From Microbacterium invictum (GTDB taxonomy: Bacteria; Actinomycetota; Actinomycetes; Actinomycetales; Microbacteriaceae): DNA of 64,000 bases. Position numbers and translations under genes: made by a program. Shown here one piece after another: positions 54,143 through 62,220 of the stretch (position 1 is the first letter of the stretch; every line of letters begins with the position of its first letter). Below the pieces are notes generated by a model. That model saw only the letters and a program-made list of their open reading frames with translations. It was not told the DNA's origin and searched no databases. The stretch lies in the NCBI RefSeq assembly GCF_034421375.1, contig NZ_CP139779.1, positions 868,001-932,000 on the forward strand. The letters are read 5' to 3'.

Positions 54143-54213
54143 CGGTCACCCCTTTCGACCGCCCCTTTCTACGCGAGAGCGCCCACCGAAGCCAGGGTCT
54201 GTGGATCCACCCC

Positions 54214-54981
54214 TCACTTTCTCCTCCGCACCAACGTCCACAGCGCCACCCACTGGAGTGGTGTGAGGTCGCGGGGCAGCGAGCGCGCCGAGATGCCCGA
54301 GTCGCTCAGGGCGCGCCGCGCGGCTCTCGGGTCGAGCCCTGTTGCACTGGCGACGAGCTGATCGAGCGTTCGCCCTCTCCCGGAGAACATCGCCGCCACG
54401 AACCGTTCGTAACCCGGGCGGGCATCGAGGGGGAGCAGTGGGGCGTCGCGACGGGCGACGGTGAGGATGCCCCCGTCGACGCTCGGCGCAGGAGTGAATC
54501 CCCATCGCGGGATTCGGCCATGGAGGGCGAAGGTGTACCACGGGCCGCTCTGCGCGGTCATCATCGTCTGCCCGCCGACGCCCGCGCGTTTGCGGGCCAC
54601 CTCCCACTGCGTCACGAGCACGGCATCCTTCCACTGCCGCTCGCCCAGCAGGCGGCGCAGGATCGGGGTGGTCAGATGGAAGGGGATGTTTCCGACGATC
54701 ACGGGGTCGAGAAGCGGATGACGCAGGGCGTCGGCCTGTCGCACCGTGACGCCCGGCAGGGCGCGGGCGAGGCGGTGCGTGCGGTGCTCGTCGATGTCGA
54801 TGGCTGTCAGTCGCCGTCCGGTGGCGGCGAGCCGTCGGGTCAGCGCACCGTCGCCGGCGCCGATTTCGAGGATCGGTCCACGGGTGTTGCGGACGAGGGC
54901 GTCGATGCGGTCGAGGGAGGGCGTGTGGGTGAGGAAGTTCTGGCCGAGTTCGTGTCGGCCGCCGTGCTGAGAACGAGGCAT
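54214..54981 (-). CDS. erm: Erm-family 23S rRNA adenine-N6 methyltransferase
   Basis: A 255-residue SAM-dependent methyltransferase of the RsmA/Erm superfamily. ELGQNFLTH near residue 11, the SAM motif ILEIGAGDGALT near residue 37, and the catalytic NIPFH near residue 98 (NLPF/NIPF of Erm, where RsmA has NLPY) are visible. The C-terminal domain is helical. Family members dimethylate A2058 of 23S rRNA and confer resistance to macrolides, lincosamides and streptogramin B. CGGAG eight bases before the ATG is the ribosome-binding site and is paired in an upstream hairpin. No mobile element is nearby, so it looks intrinsic to the chromosome. Confidence 0.85.
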   Translation of the reverse strand: MPRSQHGGRHELGQNFLTHTPSLDRIDALVRNTRGPILEIGAGDGALTRRLAATGRRLTAIDIDEHRTHRLARALPGVTVRQADALRHPLLDPVIVGNIPFHLTTPILRRLLGERQWKDAVLVTQWEVARKRAGVGGQTMMTAQSGPWYTFALHGRIPRWGFTPAPSVDGGILTVARRDAPLLPLDARPGYERFVAAMFSGRGRTLDQLVASATGLDPRAARRALSDSGISARSLPRDLTPLQWVALWTLVRRRK

Positions 54982-54985
54982 GGGC

Positions 54986-55107
54986 GTGCTCCGATGAAGA
55001 AGGGAGCACCCGGTGCGGGACGTGTCTGGCGGGGTACGCCGAAGGGCCCGTCCGAGTGCAGAAGGACTCGGAGGAGACGGCGCGATGCGACGAAGCGGTG
55101 CGCCGTC
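54986..55107 (-). promoter_or_regulatory. predicted translational attenuator upstream of erm
   Basis: Three stems occur between the leader peptide and erm, reading on the minus strand: GACGGCGC/GCGCCGTC (55100-55107 with 55076-55083) starting at the leader stop codon, TCCGAGT/ACTCGGA (55066-55072 with 55051-55057), and GTGCTCC/GGAGCAC (55003-55009 with 54986-54992). The last one covers the erm ribosome-binding site. GGCGCACC just after the leader stop can instead pair with GGTGCTCC (seven of eight), which would free that site. No folding calculation was possible. Confidence 0.65.
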
Positions 55108-55171
55108 AGGCGCGGCGGTCGCGGACCAGAGCGGTGAGCGCCATCAGGGGCGCCGCGTATATCGTTCCCAC
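55106..55171 (-). CDS. erm leader peptide (21 residues)
   Basis: This open frame is too short for routine annotation. It starts at GTG 55171, six bases after a TACGGT -10 box (55178-55183), so the transcript would be leaderless, and ends with TGA at 55106. The C-terminal half reads MALTALVRDRRA; RDR fits the Arg/Lys-X-Arg/Lys motif at which ribosomes holding a macrolide stall in known erm leaders such as ErmDL. An internal ATG would give 12 residues. The stop codon overlaps the first attenuator stem. The leader role is inferred from position, motif and RNA structure. Confidence 0.6.
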   Translation of the reverse strand: MGTIYAAPLMALTALVRDRRA

Positions 55172-55214
55172 GCCTCGACCGTATCAGGGTCGCCCGCGTG
55201 GGTGCATCCGAACG

Positions 55215-55673
55215 TCAACCCGGAAAGTGGCGCGCCCGCAGTCTCTCCACGGCGCTGTCTGCGACCAGCGACGCGATCGCGAAGATCCCGGCCACCACGG
55301 TGAGCCCGATGCCGAGGGCCATGAGGATCAGGCCGACACTCACCGTCATCTCGACGACGTCACCCACACCGCCCTCGACCAGTGCTGCCGCAACGACGAT
55401 CACGACGAGGAAGGATGCCGCCGTCGCACTCCCCAACGACACGGTCGCTGCAGCGGCGGACGACTGAGCGAACAGAGCAGCGACAAGGGCGACGCCGAGA
55501 AGGACCAGCGGCAGGATCGCCCAGCCGCCACCCTCGCCGAGCAGGTGAAGGCCCGAGGTGAACCACTCCCGTCGGCCCAGGCGGAACCACGGCAGGAGGT
55601 AGCCGAGAGTCGTCAGGATGACACCGGCCAGCAGTCCGATGTCCGGGGAGAGACGCGCGCGCGAAGGTGCCAT
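55215..55673 (-). CDS. four-span membrane protein of unknown function
   Basis: A 152-residue protein with four hydrophobic segments (about 12-30, 50-68, 80-100, 113-140) joined by short loops. I recognise no family. TACGGT seven bases before the ATG at 55673 gives a leaderless start and excludes a GTG nine bases earlier, which would fall in the promoter. The -10 of the erm leader follows its stop codon closely. Confidence 0.75.
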   Translation of the reverse strand: MAPSRARLSPDIGLLAGVILTTLGYLLPWFRLGRREWFTSGLHLLGEGGGWAILPLVLLGVALVAALFAQSSAAAATVSLGSATAASFLVVIVVAAALVEGGVGDVVEMTVSVGLILMALGIGLTVVAGIFAIASLVADSAVERLRARHFPG

Positions 55674-55749
55674 CGCAGACACCGTACCGTTCAGCGCTAG
55701 GGTGAGGGCGCTGAAGCGGTCTGGCTCGCCGGGCTCTGGCTCCGCGGGG

Positions 55750-57126
55750 CTAGAAGGGTGCGGGTGCGTGTGGGTCGTCGGCGGGTTCGTCGAGGATGCG
55801 GAATTCGGTGCCGGGGGTGGTCCATTTGACCCAGAGGTCGTCGGGGAGGTCTTCTTCGGGATGGAAGTGGACGCCGTGGCCGGGTGGGTTGTCGGTGTAG
55901 ACCCTTCCGGTGGGGGAGGTCCATTCGATGATCCCGCTGTGGAGTTGTGTCACTTTCCAGGCGGTGAACTGTTTCATGCTGTGATGCCGTTGGCACAGGC
56001 AGCAGAGGTTGCAGATCTCGGTTCTGCCGCCGAGGGCTGCGTCGTGGTTGTGGTCGAGCTCGCATTTTCGGGCGGGCATCCGGCATCCCGGCCACCGGCA
56101 GTGTTTATCCCGGCCCTTGAGGAACCGGACCATCGCCCCGGTCGGCCGGTACTGATCCACCGCCATGATCAACCCCGTGATCGGATGAACCAGCAGCCGC
56201 TCCCACACCCCGTCACTGTTCCCCGCCAACAACCGCGCCGTCCCGGCGTCGATCGGTCCCACCCCGGCCAGGTCACACGGGACGTCACTGTGCCCCATGA
56301 GCGCCATGACCGGGATCACGACCTGCACCTTCGCCCGGATCACCCCCAACCCGCCCGGCAGCTCACCGTCGCGCACCGGGTCAAGGCTCGGGGTGGCGGT
56401 GAGGAGCATGTCCGCGAACACGTCCGCGCGGACCTCATCCAGGGACCGGGTGTCATCCGATCCCGGTTCTCGGGCGGCGATGACCTCGTTCGCCTGCCCG
56501 GTGATCCGCTGGAAGATTCCCTCGATCAGCACCGTGGAGTGCACCGCCCGCAACTCCGACATCCCCTCCCCGATCGAGTACCGGACGATCCTCCGCTGCC
56601 GGAACGCCTCCCCGTGCCGCTCGGTCAGTGTCCGGGGGTGCATCCGCTCTGCGATGACCTCCAGATCCGCCCTCGCCCTCCCGGGTGTTTCGTCCAAACA
56701 GACCTCCGCCGCGACCTGATCGAACTCCCCCTTCACCTCCGGCGGCAGGCGCCGCCCGACATCCTCCACCACCGCGACATGCGCCCGGGTGATCAGACCC
56801 TTCTCGAGGCAGTGCACCGTCGCGGGATAGTCGGTCACCAATGCGAACGCAGAATCGATCTGGCGTTGCACCGACCGGTCCGACAACCGCACCGCCGCGG
56901 CGATCTCCGCCGCCACACCCCGCAACGCCATGTCCCGATCCCGCACCACTGCCGACGACCCCTCCGCCAACCCCGCCGCGAATGCGCCGGCCTTCGCCAA
57001 CACTCGGGCCTGCGCCGCCTCCGCCTGAGCCAACGCCACCTGCGCCGCCTCGACCTCACCCAGGATCCCCGTCAGCTCGGCCCGGTCCTCGTCACTGAGG
57101 AGAGTGAGCCGCGAGTTCGAACGCAT
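55750..57126 (-). CDS. DUF222/HNH endonuclease domain protein (13E12-repeat family)
   Basis: A 458-residue protein of the multi-copy actinobacterial DUF222-HNH family. The DUF222 region (about 10-330) is helical, with an Ala/Glu-rich coiled segment near 30-60. The HNH motif follows: DKHCRWPGCRMPARKCELDHN near residues 341-361 (two Cys and the catalytic His), then CNLCCLCQRHHSMK. The family is related to the REP13E12 elements of Mycobacterium tuberculosis; a homing or mobile role is suspected but unproven. It is flanked by intact ordinary genes without visible repeats at its ends. Confidence 0.87.
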   Translation of the reverse strand: MRSNSRLTLLSDEDRAELTGILGEVEAAQVALAQAEAAQARVLAKAGAFAAGLAEGSSAVVRDRDMALRGVAAEIAAAVRLSDRSVQRQIDSAFALVTDYPATVHCLEKGLITRAHVAVVEDVGRRLPPEVKGEFDQVAAEVCLDETPGRARADLEVIAERMHPRTLTERHGEAFRQRRIVRYSIGEGMSELRAVHSTVLIEGIFQRITGQANEVIAAREPGSDDTRSLDEVRADVFADMLLTATPSLDPVRDGELPGGLGVIRAKVQVVIPVMALMGHSDVPCDLAGVGPIDAGTARLLAGNSDGVWERLLVHPITGLIMAVDQYRPTGAMVRFLKGRDKHCRWPGCRMPARKCELDHNHDAALGGRTEICNLCCLCQRHHSMKQFTAWKVTQLHSGIIEWTSPTGRVYTDNPPGHGVHFHPEEDLPDDLWVKWTTPGTEFRILDEPADDPHAPAPF

Positions 57127-57242
57127 GTATGAAGCATCCCACCACCCTCCGACATTGCACCTCGAAACCCTCGAGCACGGATCGAACGAGGTTCCGTCGT
57201 CTCGGGGGCCGCTGGGTCTCACTCCTTAATAAGAAACGCGCC

Positions 57243-57454
57243 TCAACTCGCGAAGCGCAGCCCCACCGCGTCGAGCGCGACGTCGAGCGCGCGAAACGCG
57301 CCGGGGGCCGACGCCGTGCAACGCCGCGATCTCGTCGCGGGGCCGGCCCGCGACATCCCGCAGCGTCCGAAGCCCGGCTTCGTCGAGCGCGCGCAGGGCA
57401 GGCTTCGCCAGCCCCGTCGGAAGATCACTGCCCGGCAGCGGTCGCCGCGCTCAG
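57243..57454 (-). pseudogene. decayed helix-hairpin-helix (RpoA C-terminal-like) gene
   Basis: Read on the minus strand, one frame gives DLPTGLAKPALRALDEAG, TLRDVAGRPRDEIAALHGVGP and the frame then shifts at a C5 run (57303-57307) to GAFRALDVALDAVGLRFAS and a stop. Joined, this is a compact helix-hairpin-helix protein of the RNA-polymerase-alpha-C-terminal-like group. No ATG, GTG or TTG start is in frame; a CTG at 57454 overlapping the DUF899 stop gives LSAATAAG in a third frame. One base inserted twice would explain it. A sequencing error in the C run is possible for the second shift. Confidence 0.65.
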
Positions 57455-58155
57455 TCCGGGTGGGTGGAGCCGGCGCCGTACCGCGCCGCGATCTCGCCGG
57501 GATCGATCCAGCGCGAGTAGGTCGGTTCCTGCGGCCAGCCATCGGGTGAGTCCTGCCAGTCCTCCTGCCGTCCCCACGGCAGGAGGTCGACGAGGGCGAA
57601 GGTGTGACTGAGCTGCTCGGTGCCCCTCCCGTTGGTATGCCACGTGCGGTACACCGTGTCGCCGTCTCGCAAGAACACGTTCACGGCGAACCCACCGTCC
57701 ACAGGCGCGTCCATATCGGCTCCGAATGGACTGTTCGCCGTGGAGTACCAGTCCATCCGGTTGCCGACCTTATCGCGGTAGGCGAGGGCCTCGTCGATGG
57801 CGCCCTGGGTGACGATGACGAACTGCGCGTCGTAATGGTCGAGGAACCCGAGGCGCGTGAACTGCGACGTGAACGACGTGCAGCCCCCGCACTGCCACTG
57901 CGCACCGGGGTGCCACATGTGGTGGTAGGTGATCAATTGCGACCGGCCCCCGAAGATGTCGACGAGCCGTGCGGGCCCCGCCTGCCCCTCGAGCACGTAG
58001 TCGGGAAGCTCCACCATCGGCAGACGCCGCCGCTGCGCGGCGATCGCGTCGAGCTCGCGGGTGGCCGCCTTCTCGCGTACCCGCAGCGCCGCGAGATCGC
58101 GTCGCCACTCCTCTTCGCTGACGACGGGCGGGAGAGCAGACGTCACGGTGCTCAT
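57451..58155 (-). CDS. DUF899 (thioredoxin-like) family protein
   Basis: A 234-residue protein with the family core VDIFGGRSQLITYHHMWHP (near residues 66-85), CGGCTSFTSQF with two Cys near residue 93, and WYSTANSPFGADM. DUF899 proteins have a thioredoxin-like fold; activity is unknown. AGGAAAGGAAACCC precedes the ATG at 58155, which rules out the long upstream frame. The remains of a small HhH gene follow at once. Confidence 0.85.
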   Translation of the reverse strand: MSTVTSALPPVVSEEEWRRDLAALRVREKAATRELDAIAAQRRRLPMVELPDYVLEGQAGPARLVDIFGGRSQLITYHHMWHPGAQWQCGGCTSFTSQFTRLGFLDHYDAQFVIVTQGAIDEALAYRDKVGNRMDWYSTANSPFGADMDAPVDGGFAVNVFLRDGDTVYRTWHTNGRGTEQLSHTFALVDLLPWGRQEDWQDSPDGWPQEPTYSRWIDPGEIAARYGAGSTHPD

Positions 58156-58189
58156 GGGTTTCCTTTCCTCGTGGGACGGATGCCGCGGT

Positions 58190-59647
58190 TCAGCGCACCG
58201 CCGAGCGCAGGTCTTCGCCGGCTCCGCCGACGGCCGACGACTCCGTCGCCGGGGCCGGCCGGGCTGCATCGGACGTCTCGTCCGACACAGGAGGCGGCGC
58301 CGTGGCGTACGCACGCGACAGGCGCCGGTACGGTGCGGAGAAGAACGCCAGCAGCACGACGACCAGCAGGATGGCGCTCGCGGCCACGAAGACCAGCGCG
58401 ATGCCCCGGGCCTCACCGGGCCCGAGCAGCCAGCCGAGCGAGGACTGCCCCGCCTCGGAGTTCATGAACGGGATCAGCCAGAACTGCGCGAGCGGCCCCA
58501 CGATGAACGCCGACACCGGAGCGGCGGCCGACTCGACGCTGGCAGCGAAGCCGAAGACGCGTCCCTGCGTCTCGTAGGGCACGACCCGCTGGATGATCGT
58601 CTGCTCCGACGCCTCGGCGATGGGCATGAGGCACATGAAGATCAGGAGCCCCAGGGCGTAGAGCCACCACCATTCGCGGATGGCGAAAGTCATCCCGAGG
58701 ATCGCGATCGCGACGTTGATGAGCAGGAGCGTGCGCACCGGGTTCTTCCCCAGGCCGAACTTCGCCACGAGGCCGCCGCCGATGATGAACCCGAAGCTGG
58801 TTATGCCGAGGATGATGCCCCAGACCTCGACGGAGAAGAGCTCCAGGCCGTAGGGGTCCATGAGCGCCATGAACACCCCGCCGACGAGGTTATTGAAGGT
58901 CGTGAACAGGATGAGGGCGAGGAGCCCGGGCACGACGATCACCGCGGGGATGACGCCGCGGAACCCGGTCTGCGGCACGACCCCTTCGACGTGGACGACC
59001 CCACGCTCGGGGATCGGCACGAACAGCAGATGGGTGAGTGCCACCGCGGTCGCGGCGATCGCGATGACCACCGTCCAGCCCATGCCGAGAAGGCCGACGG
59101 ACAGCCCCGAGAAGACACTCGTGACCATGAAGGCGATGCCGTGCACGGCCCCGACCAGACCATTGGCGCGGTCGCGCCGGTCGGAGGGGATCAGCAGGGT
59201 CACGGTGGTGGAGAGGGCGATGTTGCGGAGATTCTCGACCACCCCGCCGATCAGGATGACGCCGGCGAACACCCAGAACCACGGCCCACCCCAGTCCACG
59301 AGCACGCTCTCGGGGAAGGAGAGGTACAGCGCCCCCGCCAGCAGGTAGGTCACCAGGGTCACGGTGCTCGACAGCAGCATGACCGCCTTCTTCTTCATGC
59401 GGTCCACCAGCACCCCGAACACGACGCCGAGGAGGGCGACCAGCAGCATGTACGAGCCGCCGATGATCGAGGTGGCGAGCACCGACCCCGTCTCGAGGTA
59501 CGCCCAGAAGGTCAGGGCCCACCACAGATAGCTCGACGTGACGTTCGCGACGGCGGTGTTGACGAGCACCTGGTAGAACGCGCGGATGGTCCGCGGGCCC
59601 GGGGTGTACGCGGCGGCATCCGTTACCTGCGTGCTCATCGTGCTCAT
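58190..59647 (-). CDS. MFS transporter under TetR control
   Basis: A 485-residue major-facilitator protein with twelve membrane spans, VFGVLVDRMKKKAVMLL as the loop 2-3 motif near residue 75, and a Pro/Ala/Glu-rich hydrophilic C-terminal tail. It resembles MFS_3/enterobactin-exporter-like drug pumps. The ATG at 59647 and another at 59638 are both possible. It is divergent from a TetR repressor with a perfect palindrome between them, so it is probably induced by its own substrate. Confidence 0.87.
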   Translation of the reverse strand: MSTMSTQVTDAAAYTPGPRTIRAFYQVLVNTAVANVTSSYLWWALTFWAYLETGSVLATSIIGGSYMLLVALLGVVFGVLVDRMKKKAVMLLSSTVTLVTYLLAGALYLSFPESVLVDWGGPWFWVFAGVILIGGVVENLRNIALSTTVTLLIPSDRRDRANGLVGAVHGIAFMVTSVFSGLSVGLLGMGWTVVIAIAATAVALTHLLFVPIPERGVVHVEGVVPQTGFRGVIPAVIVVPGLLALILFTTFNNLVGGVFMALMDPYGLELFSVEVWGIILGITSFGFIIGGGLVAKFGLGKNPVRTLLLINVAIAILGMTFAIREWWWLYALGLLIFMCLMPIAEASEQTIIQRVVPYETQGRVFGFAASVESAAAPVSAFIVGPLAQFWLIPFMNSEAGQSSLGWLLGPGEARGIALVFVAASAILLVVVLLAFFSAPYRRLSRAYATAPPPVSDETSDAARPAPATESSAVGGAGEDLRSAVR

Positions 59648-59692
59648 TCCCGTCGTGGTGAAACCGCTCGTCCCGCCTGCTGCGGTAGACTC

Positions 59693-59711
59693 ATGTTCAC
59701 ACCGTGAACAT
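59693..59711. promoter_or_regulatory. TetR operator, perfect palindrome
   Basis: ATGTTCAC-ACC-GTGAACAT is a perfect eight-base inverted repeat with a three-base centre between the divergent MFS and TetR genes. TAGACT (59686-59691) directly before it fits a -10 for the TetR gene, so bound repressor would block that promoter. Confidence 0.88.
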
Positions 59712-59752
59712 CGGCGGTGGCGCCAATCTACACACCCGGAGCGGAGGAGGCA

Positions 59753-60397
59753 ATGGCCGATGCCGCTCGGACGTATCATCACGGAGACCTCCGACACGCC
59801 CTCGTCCAGGAGGGGCTCGCGCGCGCGCGAGACGGCGGTCCGGGCGCCGTCTCGCTCCGCGAGATCACCCGCGCCGTCGGCGTCTCGCCCAACGCGGCCT
59901 ACCGGCATTTCGCCGACCGCGACCATCTCGTGCGCGCCGTCGCCGGGCAGGCCCAGCGCCTCCTCGCGGACGCGATCGCCGAGCGGGTCGCCGCCGCGCC
60001 GTCCGCGCTCGGCCGCGCCGCGGCATCCGTCGAGCGACTCCGCCGCGTCGGCCTGGCCTACATCGCGTTCGCCGTGGATGAGCGCGGCTGGTTCGAAACC
60101 GCCTTCTTCACCCAGGACACGCGGGCCAGCGAGGGCATCGTCACGCTCGACGACGAGATCGTCGCGCCCTTCCGGCTGCTGATGGACGTGCTCGACGAGA
60201 TGGTGCAGGCCGGCGCGCTCGCCCCCGAGCGCCGCGCCCTGGCCGAATGGCCCTGCTGGTCGGCGGTGCACGGCTTCGCCGACATCGCCGTGCACGGGCC
60301 GGTGCGCTGGCAGTCGCGCGAGGTCATCGACACTCTGGCGGCGAGCGTCGTGGAAGCGGCCATCGTGGGCGTACGGGGGACGACGGCTCCTGCGTGA
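59753..60397 (+). CDS. TetR-family transcriptional regulator
   Basis: A 214-residue repressor. The helix-turn-helix ITRAVGVSPNAAYRHFADRDHLVRAV is near residues 38-63 and the C-terminal ligand domain fits the TetR_C WHG-type subgroup (WPCWSAVHGFADI). GGAGGAGG seven bases before the ATG at 59753 decides the start over an in-frame ATG twelve codons upstream, which lies inside the operator-promoter region. It should repress itself and the divergent MFS gene. Confidence 0.9.
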   Translation: MADAARTYHHGDLRHALVQEGLARARDGGPGAVSLREITRAVGVSPNAAYRHFADRDHLVRAVAGQAQRLLADAIAERVAAAPSALGRAAASVERLRRVGLAYIAFAVDERGWFETAFFTQDTRASEGIVTLDDEIVAPFRLLMDVLDEMVQAGALAPERRALAEWPCWSAVHGFADIAVHGPVRWQSREVIDTLAASVVEAAIVGVRGTTAPA

Positions 60398-60452
60398 CGG
60401 GACGGAGACTCCCGGACGACGGTGGCTCCCGGATGACCGCGGGACCGCGATC

Positions 60453-60854
60453 TCACACCGGAGCCGGCGAGCAGTGCCAGCGCGCCTCCTTCCAGCCGCC
60501 GGGCGTCCGCTTCCATACGATCGTGGCGATGCAGGGATTCTCGATCACGGAATCGCCGATCTCGACGCGCTGCACGAACCGGACGACGCTGTACCCGAGG
60601 TCGCCCGCCTCCTCGCCGTGGTAACCGACAACGCGGGATGACAGCACGGCACCGGCCGTCCGCATGGCGGCGAAGTTCGTGGCCATGTAGGCCTCCCACT
60701 CCGCGGTGGAGTCGATGACCACCGACCGCCCCTGGGGGTCGACGTCGACGATGCCGTAATCGTCGTCGACCATCGCCCGAAGGGCCTCCAGATCCAGCGC
60801 GTTGACGGCATCGAGCAGTGCCTGGGTCTGCATCCGCAGGGGTTCTGTCGACAT
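60453..60854 (-). CDS. SnoaL-like/DUF4440 (NTF2-fold) protein
   Basis: A 133-residue NTF2-like protein: an N-terminal helix QTQALLDAVNALDLEALRAMVDDDYGIVDVDPQG followed by strands ending in IATIVWKRTPGGWKEARWHCSP, matching the SnoaL/DUF4440 cone fold. Such proteins are small enzymes or ligand carriers of unknown specificity. AAGGAGCC precedes the ATG. It converges on the TetR gene. Confidence 0.85.
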   Translation of the reverse strand: MSTEPLRMQTQALLDAVNALDLEALRAMVDDDYGIVDVDPQGRSVVIDSTAEWEAYMATNFAAMRTAGAVLSSRVVGYHGEEAGDLGYSVVRFVQRVEIGDSVIENPCIATIVWKRTPGGWKEARWHCSPAPV

Positions 60855-61045
60855 GTCGGCTCCTTCGCGTCCCTGGTGGTGACGCTACTCGTCCTCGGGG
60901 ACGCCGGGGCCACTCGGCCTGCGGCCGCTGGGCGGCGGACGGCTCCCGACCGCGGAGCATAGGTCACTGCCACCCTTGTCGTCACCCCCGTGCTCGCAGA
61001 GAGGACGCCGGGGTGTACTCGAGAAACACTGGCGAAAGGAACCCC

Positions 61046-61318
61046 ATGAGCGGAAACATCGACGGCGAGGCCCTTCCCGGGACGGAGGACGTCGGCGAGA
61101 CAACCCCCGGCATCGCCGACACGACGGTCACGGGTGAGGACGACCTCGCCCAGCTCGAGTTCGAGGGGCGCCTCCCCGACGCCGACACCCTCGCCGCCGA
61201 CGCGCCCGAAGAGGCCTACCCCGACGAGGTCCTCCAGCCCGAGACGCAGGGCGACGACCCCGTCGCCGCCGAACTCGGCGAGGAGGGGCAGGGCGACCTG
61301 GCTCCGGAGGATCTGTAA
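61046..61318 (+). CDS. 90-residue acidic hypothetical protein
   Basis: An acidic, hydrophilic protein (SGNIDGEALPGTEDVGET at the start; EEAYPDEVLQPETQGDD near residue 62) without hydrophobic core, probably disordered. GAAAGGA seven bases before the ATG supports translation. It resembles in style the two short acidic proteins at 46,769-47,058. Function unknown. Confidence 0.65.
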   Translation: MSGNIDGEALPGTEDVGETTPGIADTTVTGEDDLAQLEFEGRLPDADTLAADAPEEAYPDEVLQPETQGDDPVAAELGEEGQGDLAPEDL

Positions 61319-61386
61319 GCCCGCCGCTCACGCGCACGGAAGTCAAGAGCCCGGATCGGATGCCGCGCCGCGGCCAGAATGGGGAC

Positions 61387-62220
61387 ATGATCTCCATTCC
61401 CACGGTGACCCTCAACGACGGCGTGTCCTTCCCCCAGATCGGTCTCGGCACCTACAACCTCCGCGGGGCGGACGGATCGGATGCGATCGTCGCCGCCCTC
61501 GAGTCCGGCTACCGACTGCTGGATTCGGCGGTCAACTACGAGAACGAGCGTGAGGTGGGCGAGGCGGTTCGGAGGTCATCCGTTCCCCGCGACGAGATCC
61601 TGGTGACCTCGAAGATCCCCGGGCGTGAGCACGGCCGCACCGAGGCAGTGCAGAGCATCCGAGACTCGCTCGGCCGGCTCGGCCTCGAACGCATCGACCT
61701 GCATCTCATCCACTGGCCGAACCCGAGCGTGGGGAAGTACGTCGACACCTGGCGCGGCATGATCGAGGCGCGGGAGCAGGGCCTCGTCCGCTCGATCGGA
61801 GTGTCGAACTTCACCGAGGAGATGCTCACCGAGCTGGTCGAGGCGACAAACGTCGTCCCGGCGGTCAACCAGGTGGAGCTCCACCCGTACTTCCCGCAGA
61901 CAGCGCTCCGCGCATTCCACGACGAGCTCGGAATCCGCACCGAGAGCTGGAGCCCGCTCGCCCGGCGCAGCGAGCTGCTCAGCGAGCGGGTCATCGTGCA
62001 ACTCGCCGAGGCGCACGACAGGACTCCGACGCAGATCGTGCTGCGGTGGCATGTCGAGCTCGGCAGCACCGCGATTCCGAAGTCGGCCGACCCCGCGCGC
62101 CAGCGCGAGAATGCCGATGTGTTCGGCTTCTCGCTCAGCGCCGACGAGGTCGCCGAGATCAGCGGTCTGGAGCGCGGGCGGCTCTGGGACGGCGACCCCC
62201 TCACTCACGAAGAGATGTGA
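61387..62220 (+). CDS. aldo/keto reductase
   Basis: A 277-residue NADPH-dependent reductase of the AKR5-like group. IGLGTYNLRG near residue 17, the catalytic tetrad in LLDSAVNYENE (Asp, Tyr) near residue 48, TSKIPG (Lys) near residue 74 and LIHWPNP (His) near residue 107; IPKSADPARQRENADVF near residue 238 binds the NADP phosphate. It reduces aldehydes or ketones such as 2,5-diketogluconate-like compounds. The gene tail overlaps the converging NAD(P)-binding protein gene by 20 bases. Confidence 0.92.
   Translation: MISIPTVTLNDGVSFPQIGLGTYNLRGADGSDAIVAALESGYRLLDSAVNYENEREVGEAVRRSSVPRDEILVTSKIPGREHGRTEAVQSIRDSLGRLGLERIDLHLIHWPNPSVGKYVDTWRGMIEAREQGLVRSIGVSNFTEEMLTELVEATNVVPAVNQVELHPYFPQTALRAFHDELGIRTESWSPLARRSELLSERVIVQLAEAHDRTPTQIVLRWHVELGSTAIPKSADPARQRENADVFGFSLSADEVAEISGLERGRLWDGDPLTHEEM

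Noticed and set aside
55750..57126. The DUF222/HNH gene as part of an active mobile element or intein
   Set aside because: No terminal repeats, host-gene interruption or extein sequence is visible; the family is usually a stand-alone multicopy gene.
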